Assembly (NCBI GenBank): GCA_964481425.1
Contig: CAYZTM010000007.1
Span: 58,649-122,648, forward strand
Reading direction: 5' to 3'
DNA length: 64,000 nucleotides
Origin: MKUN01 sp964481425
GTDB taxonomy: Bacteria > Bacteroidota > Bacteroidia > Chitinophagales > Chitinophagaceae
The position numbers and the translations under genes were made by a program. Position 1 is the stretch's first letter. Every line of letters begins with the position of its first letter. The notes beneath the pieces are model-generated. The model had not been told where the DNA came from. It was given only the letters and a program-made list of their open reading frames with translations, and did not search any database. This document shows positions 59,313-64,000 of the stretch, in pieces.

Positions 59313-60014
59313 ATGGACAAAGAAAAATATAAAGTATTACTTGTCGAAGACGACACGAACTTCGGACAAGTACTGAAGAATTACCTGGAATTGAATGATT
59401 TTGTTGTAGAACTGGCACGCGATGGTATTTTGGGTCTGGCTGCTTTCCGCCGCGAAAAATTTGATGTTTGTCTGCTTGATGTGATGATGCCCAATATGGA
59501 CGGCTTCACACTTGCAGAAGAGATTCGTAATGTGGATCCCGATGTCCCCCTCTTTTTCCTTTCAGCCAAGAGCATGAAAGAGGACATCCTCACAGGCTAC
59601 AAACTTGGTGCAGACGATTACATTACAAAACCTTTCGATAGCGAGGTGCTCCTGCATAAGATAAAGGCTATCCTGAAGCGCAACCAGGAATTACAGGAAA
59701 AACAACATGCACAGGTTGAGTTCACGATTGCCAGCTATCACTTTAATAGCAAACTCCGCACACTGGAGCACAATGGTGAGTCGCATACGTTATCCCCTAA
59801 AGAGAATGAGCTTCTGCTCATGCTTTGCGAGTATAAGAACGATTTGCTTCCCCGCGATGCAGCGCTTAAACGCATCTGGGGCAGTGACACCTATTTCAAT
59901 GGCCGCAGTATGGACGTTTACATAGCCAAATTGCGCAAATACCTGAAAGAAGATAGCAGTGTCGAGATCGTGAACATCCACGGCAACGGTTTCCGCCTCG
60001 TAGTTCCTGAATAA
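59313..60014 (+). CDS. OmpR-family response regulator (RprY-like), orphan
   Basis: This 233-residue regulator has a receiver domain (1-120) with phosphoacceptor Asp56 in CLLDVMMPNMDGFTL and the conserved Lys in DYITKPFDS. A winged-helix OmpR domain follows (about 135-233, LSPKENELLLMLCEYKNDLLPRDAALKRIWG, then SMDVYIAKLRKYLKED). No sensor kinase gene is adjacent, so it is an orphan within the window. The phrasing NYLELNDFVVELARDGILGL is shared by RprY-type regulators of Bacteroidota. It follows the PorP/SprF gene, has its own promoter and is closed by a terminator. Whether it controls the type B locus is untested. Confidence 0.95.
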   Translation: MDKEKYKVLLVEDDTNFGQVLKNYLELNDFVVELARDGILGLAAFRREKFDVCLLDVMMPNMDGFTLAEEIRNVDPDVPLFFLSAKSMKEDILTGYKLGADDYITKPFDSEVLLHKIKAILKRNQELQEKQHAQVEFTIASYHFNSKLRTLEHNGESHTLSPKENELLLMLCEYKNDLLPRDAALKRIWGSDTYFNGRSMDVYIAKLRKYLKEDSSVEIVNIHGNGFRLVVPE

Positions 60015-60038
60015 ATACTCTTGTAGTTGATAATATTT

Positions 60039-60070
60039 GAAGCGGCCTCTTTATGGCCGCTTCTTTATTT
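60039..60070 (+). terminator. Terminator after the response regulator gene
   Basis: GAAGCGGCC (60039-60047) and GGCCGCTTC (60055-60063) pair over 9 bp, followed by TTTATTT. Confidence 0.88.
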
Positions 60071-60075
60071 ATGCG

Positions 60076-60134
60076 CTTTTATAATATTACTCCCATAGTC
60101 CCTTCGGGACGCCCTGTTTGTAGCATGAATTCAT
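60076..60134. repeat. Interspersed repeat, copy 1
   Basis: This 59-bp sequence is repeated at 60225-60283 with two mismatches (57/59). It contains the small hairpin TCCCTTCGGGA and the words GCCCTGTTTGTAGC that I recognise as recurring in intergenic repeats of Chitinophagaceae-type genomes. Confidence 0.85.
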
Positions 60135-60145
60135 CTTTTCTTTAG

Positions 60146-60177
60146 CCTTTGAGTCTCACCCTTCGCGGACTCAAAGG
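60146..60177. repeat. Ten-bp perfect hairpin between the repeat copies
   Basis: CCTTTGAGTC (60146-60155), a 12-base loop, GACTCAAAGG (60168-60177). It lies between the two 59-bp copies and probably belongs to the same composite repeat. Confidence 0.75.
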
Positions 60178-60224
60178 AATCAGGGCACTGAAGCCTACCT
60201 AATTCCCAAGTCTGATCTCTTACA

Positions 60225-60283
60225 CTTTTATAATATTATTCCCATAATCCCTTCGGGACGCCCTGTTTGTAGCATGAATTCAT
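60225..60283. repeat. Interspersed repeat, copy 2
   Basis: Direct-repeat partner of 60076-60134. Downstream is GCTCCTTAGGAGC (60303-60315), a further small hairpin followed by GACCTG, a variant ending of the same motif class. Confidence 0.85.
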
Positions 60284-60359
60284 TTCTCTCCTGCATGCTA
60301 AAGCTCCTTAGGAGCGACCTGTTGCCTTGGCATGGCGGCCAAATGGTAATACACAAAAA

Positions 60360-60382
60360 AGCCCCCGATGTGATCAGGGGCT
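60360..60382 (-). terminator. Terminator after the 60413 lipoprotein gene
   Basis: On the minus strand AGCCCC and GGGGCT, with an inner GAT/ATC pair, form a stem followed by TTTTTT. Another small hairpin, CTCCT/AGGAG, lies at about 60392. Confidence 0.75.
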
Positions 60383-60412
60383 AAGATCATCTCCTCTCAG
60401 GAGAGGTACTTT

Positions 60413-61252
60413 CTATTTCATTGGCTCGCTTGCCGCCAGGTTGAATTCCCTTGTAACATTCGTATTAGGTCCTTCTGCTGCTTTGCCATCTTTATCCATA
60501 AGGCTGAGTGTAATGCTGCACTTGCCTGTTCCCAGGTTATGCAGGAAGTTGGCTTTCCAGTCGTTTATCGTTATAGTGGTATCACGGCCCATACCATCTT
60601 TTATTTCGGCATTCACCTTGTAGCCATCAGGGCTCAGCGTTGTGTTCCATACATAAAAGTCCAGCAGCACATTGGCAGTGTCTTTTCCTATATAGTCGCC
60701 TTTTGGCCGGCTGTAGAATACCATTGGGGCAGTTGGTTCATCCATCTTTTGCAGCTTGCCATTGGCATCTATTTTAAAATGGTACACCAGGGCAGCACCT
60801 TTACTCTTTATCGACTCATGATAAGACCGCGACAGGAAGGCCAGCAGGTAATGCTCAGTGTTATTGGGTAGCGTTACGGTATTTGTTGGTTCATACAGCG
60901 CCTGGTACGGTTTGTTGTCCATAATGAAGTGTATATGCTGTCCCTTATCCGAGTTGCTGCACAGCTTACCGCCTGCATCGCCCGTTTGTTGTTTCAGTTC
61001 GTAATTCTTCACATCAAAGTTGAAGGTGACTTTAGCCGAGTCTGCGCCCTCCTTTTCTGCCTTTACCGAAGCGATACCTATTTGCGCATCCGGGTACTCG
61101 GGCGAGTTGCCCACGGGCGTCATCGTGATAGGCTGTACCTTACTCGAGTCTGCATTATTATTTTCACTGTTGCCGCCATTGTTCTGGCATGAGCTGGCGA
61201 AGAATAGAATGCCGCAAATTGCTATTGCACTGAGTTTCGATTGTGTTTTCAT
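60413..61252 (-). CDS. Lipoprotein of unknown function
   Basis: This 279-residue protein has a lipoprotein signal (MKTQSKLSAIAICGILFFASSCQN) followed by an Asn/Ser-rich linker (NNGGNSENNNADSS). The mature part is beta-rich and includes GQHIHFIMDNKPYQALYEPTNTVTLPNNTEHYLLAFLSRSYHESIK. That histidine-containing stretch (HIHFIMDN) resembles a metal-binding pattern in DUF4399-like proteins, but I cannot assign the protein with confidence. A stand-alone gene between the repeat cluster and the aminotransferase gene. Confidence 0.72.
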   Translation of the reverse strand: MKTQSKLSAIAICGILFFASSCQNNGGNSENNNADSSKVQPITMTPVGNSPEYPDAQIGIASVKAEKEGADSAKVTFNFDVKNYELKQQTGDAGGKLCSNSDKGQHIHFIMDNKPYQALYEPTNTVTLPNNTEHYLLAFLSRSYHESIKSKGAALVYHFKIDANGKLQKMDEPTAPMVFYSRPKGDYIGKDTANVLLDFYVWNTTLSPDGYKVNAEIKDGMGRDTTITINDWKANFLHNLGTGKCSITLSLMDKDGKAAEGPNTNVTREFNLAASEPMK

Positions 61253-61361
61253 TCTGTAAAGTTTTCACCAAAGCTACAGTCTTGCAGCTAAAATGGAAAA
61301 TGAACTTTGCGCCTTTGTTGCTTAGCCATTAACTTGCAGTAACTTAACTAAAAATATTACC

Positions 61362-62558
61362 ATGCCCGGTTACGAATTATTCGGCTATGCAGAGCGAAAA
61401 GAGGTCAATGACGTCTTGCAGACAGGTATTATTCCCCGTTATGGGTTCGAAACAGCTCGCGGGGGCGTTCATAAATCTGTCGAGTTAGAGCGGGCCATTT
61501 GCGAAACATTTGGCTGCAGCTTTGCCCTGCTCACTACCAGTGGCACCACGGCTTTGATGACCGCTCTTGCCGCATTGGGTATTGGCGCAGGCGATGAGGT
61601 CATTATTCCTACCTTCTGCTTTGCCGCAAATTTCGAGGCCATCATTGGTGTAGGGGCTATACCCGTTTTCGCCGATGTGGACGATACCCTTGGTATGTCT
61701 CCTGCTTCTGTTGAGAAAGTAATAACTCCTAATACCCGGGCTATCATGCCCGTGCATATGTGCGGCGCTATGGTTCGCCTGGATGAGATCCGCGACATCG
61801 CCGAACGGCGCGACATTTTGTTGATCGAGGATGCCTGCCTTGCAGTGGGCGCCAGCTACAAAGGCAGGTACCTGGGTACCATGGGCCATGCCGGCGTCTT
61901 TTCTTTCGATATTTCTAAAATGATCACCTGCGGAGAGGGCGGGGCAGTGATCACCAATGATGAGGAGGTATATGAGCGTGCCCGCAGCTTTACCGATCAT
62001 GGTCACGACCATACCGACAGTGACCGTACTGCCGACCCCCATACATGGCTCGGTTACAACTATCGCATTACCGAGTTGCACGCAGCCGTTGGCCTTGCCC
62101 AGGTACGGCGTCTGCCCGAATTTATGGCCATACAGCTCCGCAACCACAATATTATTTACAATGTGCTTAAGGACATTCCGGGCATCACCTTTCGCACCAT
62201 CCCCGATCCGGCGGGCAATACCGGTGCATACCTGTCCTTCTTCCTTTCCCGGGAGGATATTACTAAGAATGTATTTGAAGAGTTGAAAGCTGCAGGCCTC
62301 AGGGGCATCTATTATTGGTACGATAACAACTGGCATTATATAGGCAAGTGGCAGCATCTGCAAAGCGGTAGTTGGATGTACAGGCTCTATGAAGAGCAAA
62401 AGATGCGTATTATGCAGTATAGCAACCAGGCCTTTCCCTTTAGCGATGCCGTTATGGGCTGCTGCATTTCGGTGGGCATCAGCCTGCGTTGGGATGAGGC
62501 TGAAGCCGGTGCTGTGGCTCATAAGATCGCTACTGTCCTCTTGCGCACAGCCCAATAA
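61362..62558 (+). CDS. DegT/DnrJ/EryC1-family PLP aminotransferase
   Basis: This 398-residue sugar aminotransferase-type enzyme has the PLP lysine at K186 in FSFDISKMITCGEGG. Other landmarks are the phosphate-binding TTSGTTALMTALAALG and LIEDACLAVGASYKGRYLG, and a C-terminal GYNYRITELHAAVGLAQ. Such enzymes transaminate nucleotide-linked keto-sugars or scyllo-inosose. The substrate cannot be deduced because no nucleotide-sugar genes flank it. It stands alone with about 110 bases either side. A long minus-strand open frame over it (61485-62591) is a codon-bias shadow. Confidence 0.92.
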   Translation: MPGYELFGYAERKEVNDVLQTGIIPRYGFETARGGVHKSVELERAICETFGCSFALLTTSGTTALMTALAALGIGAGDEVIIPTFCFAANFEAIIGVGAIPVFADVDDTLGMSPASVEKVITPNTRAIMPVHMCGAMVRLDEIRDIAERRDILLIEDACLAVGASYKGRYLGTMGHAGVFSFDISKMITCGEGGAVITNDEEVYERARSFTDHGHDHTDSDRTADPHTWLGYNYRITELHAAVGLAQVRRLPEFMAIQLRNHNIIYNVLKDIPGITFRTIPDPAGNTGAYLSFFLSREDITKNVFEELKAAGLRGIYYWYDNNWHYIGKWQHLQSGSWMYRLYEEQKMRIMQYSNQAFPFSDAVMGCCISVGISLRWDEAEAGAVAHKIATVLLRTAQ

Positions 62559-62675
62559 AAAATTAAGTTTTTTAATACGTTTTTTTAACACCAGTTTTAT
62601 ACTTCAGCTATTAATATTGCAAAGCTTTCATCAGGTATAAGCTTATTTTTAGTTTTTTATTTTTACGACTTGTAA

Positions 62676-63545
62676 ATGCTGACGACCGCTGAAATATTGA
62701 AACGTGTAAGGCGCATCGAGATCAAGACCCGGGGCCTGAGCAATCATATCTTTGCAGGTGAGTACCATTCCACCTTCAAAGGTCGCGGTATGTCTTTTAG
62801 CGAAGTACGGGAATACACCCCCGGCGACGATGTGAAGACCATCGATTGGAATGTGACCGCACGCTTTTCGCACCCATATGTTAAGGTTTTTGAGGAAGAG
62901 CGCGAGCTTACCCTTATGTTGCTGGTCGATATAAGTCCCAGTTCGCTTTTTGGTACGCATAAGCGCCTCAAGCGCGACCTGATCACCGAATTAAGCGCAG
63001 TGCTGTCCTTTTCGGCATCTACCAATAACGACAAGGTGGGTGTGATATTTTTCAGTCATAAGGTCGAGAAATTTATTCCGCCCAAGAAAGGCCGTAGCCA
63101 TATACTTCGCATCATTCGCGAGCTTGTGGCACTGGAGCCTGTTGAGAGTGGAGGCACCGATGTAAGCGTGGCCCTCGATTATCTCAACAATGTGTTGAAG
63201 AAGCGCACCATTGCCTTCCTGCTCAGCGATTTTATCAGCGCACCTTATGAGGCTTCTTTACAACTGGCAGCGCGAAAGCACGACCTCGTAGGCATGCAGG
63301 TATATGATAAGAACGACCGCGAGCTGCCTGAGGCAGGCCTGATACAGGTAATGGATGCAGAGACCAACGAGCTCAAGTGGCTCGATACCGACGATAAGAA
63401 CGTACGTAAATATTATACTTCGGCTTTTGAATGGCATAAAGATTATTGCATTCAATCGTTCCGTAAGAGCGGTGCATCGCTACTGCAGGTACGCACCGAT
63501 GATGATTATGTAAAAAAATTGCAGGGATTTTTTAAAGCCAGGTAA
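62676..63545 (+). CDS. DUF58 domain protein (VWA-like)
   Basis: This 289-residue DUF58 protein has the signature FKGRGMSFSEVREYTPGDDVKTIDWNVTARFSHPYVKVFEEERE, followed by a VWA-like MIDAS region (LLVDISPSSLFG and DVSVALDYL). Members usually partner a MoxR-type AAA ATPase and form part of the Bat aerotolerance operon of Bacteroidota. The next gene, eight bases on, fits the Bat order. A MoxR gene normally precedes DUF58 but is not found here; the upstream gene is an aminotransferase. Confidence 0.92.
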   Translation: MLTTAEILKRVRRIEIKTRGLSNHIFAGEYHSTFKGRGMSFSEVREYTPGDDVKTIDWNVTARFSHPYVKVFEEERELTLMLLVDISPSSLFGTHKRLKRDLITELSAVLSFSASTNNDKVGVIFFSHKVEKFIPPKKGRSHILRIIRELVALEPVESGGTDVSVALDYLNNVLKKRTIAFLLSDFISAPYEASLQLAARKHDLVGMQVYDKNDRELPEAGLIQVMDAETNELKWLDTDDKNVRKYYTSAFEWHKDYCIQSFRKSGASLLQVRTDDDYVKKLQGFFKAR

Positions 63546-63553
63546 CAGGCCGG

Positions 63554-64000
63554 ATGAACATACAGGTAAACAGGATCGTAACACTCTTTATATTGCTCTT
63601 CACGGTAGCAGGTACATCGTCCTTTGCCCAGGGCGACGCGAAGGTCACTGCCCGTGTCGATGCTAATAAGATCACCATTGGCGACCAGGTACGCCTGTTC
63701 ATAGAGGCCACGCACGATCCTGCAAAAGGCCGCCTGCAATGGGCATACCTTCCTGATACCTTCAACCATCTTGAAATAGTTGAAAAAGGTAAGATAGACA
63801 CCTTGAAGCAGGGCAACCTTGTTACCTACAAGCAGCGCTTGCTGGTCACTGGTTTCGATTCCGGAGTCTGTGTCATACCCTCTTTTGCATTCCCGGTGAT
63901 ACCCAATAATGGAGAGACCTACACCGTGCAAACCGATTCTTTCCCCATCCTGGTGCAGACGGTTGCTGTTGATACTTCCAAAGGTTTCCGGGGTATCAAA
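63554..64000 (+). CDS. BatD-like secreted protein, 3'-truncated by window end
   Basis: The first 149 residues are present; the frame runs off the window. A signal peptide (IVTLFILLFTVAGTSSFAQ) precedes a beta-strand domain starting GDAKVTARVDANKITIGDQVRLFIEATHD, the pattern of BatD/BAT-associated proteins that follow DUF58 genes. Eight bases separate it from DUF58, so it is translated from the same mRNA. Assignment is from the start pattern and synteny; the missing C-terminus should hold a membrane helix if it is BatD-like. Confidence 0.75.
   Translation, partial: MNIQVNRIVTLFILLFTVAGTSSFAQGDAKVTARVDANKITIGDQVRLFIEATHDPAKGRLQWAYLPDTFNHLEIVEKGKIDTLKQGNLVTYKQRLLVTGFDSGVCVIPSFAFPVIPNNGETYTVQTDSFPILVQTVAVDTSKGFRGIK

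Noticed and set aside
60146..60177. Terminator of the response regulator gene
   Set aside because: A better terminator with a T-run lies at 60039-60070; this stem has no T-run and sits between repeat copies.
61485..62591. 368-residue open frame on the minus strand over the aminotransferase gene
   Set aside because: It lies fully opposite a clear PLP enzyme, has no family features and is the expected by-product of codon bias in GC-richer coding DNA.

Overview
The window is bacterial and comes from a member of the Bacteroidota, most likely the Chitinophagales/Chitinophagaceae side of the phylum. Four things support this. There is type IX secretion (T9SS) machinery and cargo: gldH, a PorP/SprF-like protein, two type A sorting domains and one type B (gliding-motility-associated) C-terminal domain. 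There is a type III glutamine synthetase. CarB is short (950 residues). Many genes have a TAnnTTTG -7 promoter box, often only 5-30 bases before the start codon. No rRNA or tRNA gene was seen.

Layout, left to right. 1-1873: three overlapping or tightly packed genes that look like the distal structural end of a tailed-phage module. 1883-5222 (minus): a T9SS cargo gene, then mreD, mreC and mreB (cell shape), with no mrdA/rodA next to them. 5368-11279: a small lipoprotein, carB, an ElaA-like acetyltransferase, a hotdog thioesterase and a metal-site-less M16 protein. 11283-12511: a frameshifted AAA/DUF4143 ATPase behind a tandemly duplicated promoter. 12559-18339: a DUF885 lipoprotein, twin MsrB lipoproteins, nth, a thioredoxin, a UbiX-like protein and mazG. 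18340-22056: a 1238-residue sensor kinase directly abutting mazG. 22058-31247: murB, a dipeptide epimerase, two GT-C type membrane proteins, a retropepsin-like protease, a ChlI/MoxR-like AAA protein and an unknown secreted protein.

31335-33555 (minus): scoA and scoB (3-oxoacid CoA-transferase), split by a 496-bp element with 20/21-matching inverted ends that carries a frameshifted four-helix-bundle (S23/IVP-type) gene; an ArsC-like gene follows. 33882-43189: a four-PAS protein ending in a phosphoacceptor helix without an ATPase domain, glutamine synthetase III, a phosphopantetheinyl transferase, dcd behind an 8-bp-period repeat, a T9SS cargo protein, a structured intergenic segment, a LEA14-like lipoprotein, the C-terminal half of a split transketolase and an eIF1/SUI1-like factor. 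43308-48680: an outer-membrane barrel, a small lipoprotein, an unknown membrane protein, an 820-bp gap holding a possible 40-residue membrane peptide, an AI-2E family permease and rnhB. 48666-51051 (minus): the operon yicC-gldH-sensor kinase. 51212-60014: an EnvC-like degenerate M23 protein, a flavin reductase, a YkuK-like protein, a 1184-residue type B T9SS protein paired with PorP/SprF, and an OmpR-family regulator. 60015-60412: a cluster of interspersed repeats. 60413-64000: a lipoprotein, a DegT aminotransferase, a DUF58 protein and the start of a BatD-like protein.

Envelope biology dominates: shape (mreBCD), peptidoglycan synthesis and recycling (murB, epimerase, EnvC-like), T9SS secretion and gliding (gldH, PorP/SprF, cargo) and envelope sensing (three histidine-kinase-type proteins and an orphan regulator). 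No classical defence system, CRISPR array or biosynthetic cluster was found. The most unusual features are the small intergenic elements: 8-bp-period repeats at three loci, the inverted-repeat element inside scoAB, the duplicated promoter of the broken ATPase and the structured segment at 41243-41375.
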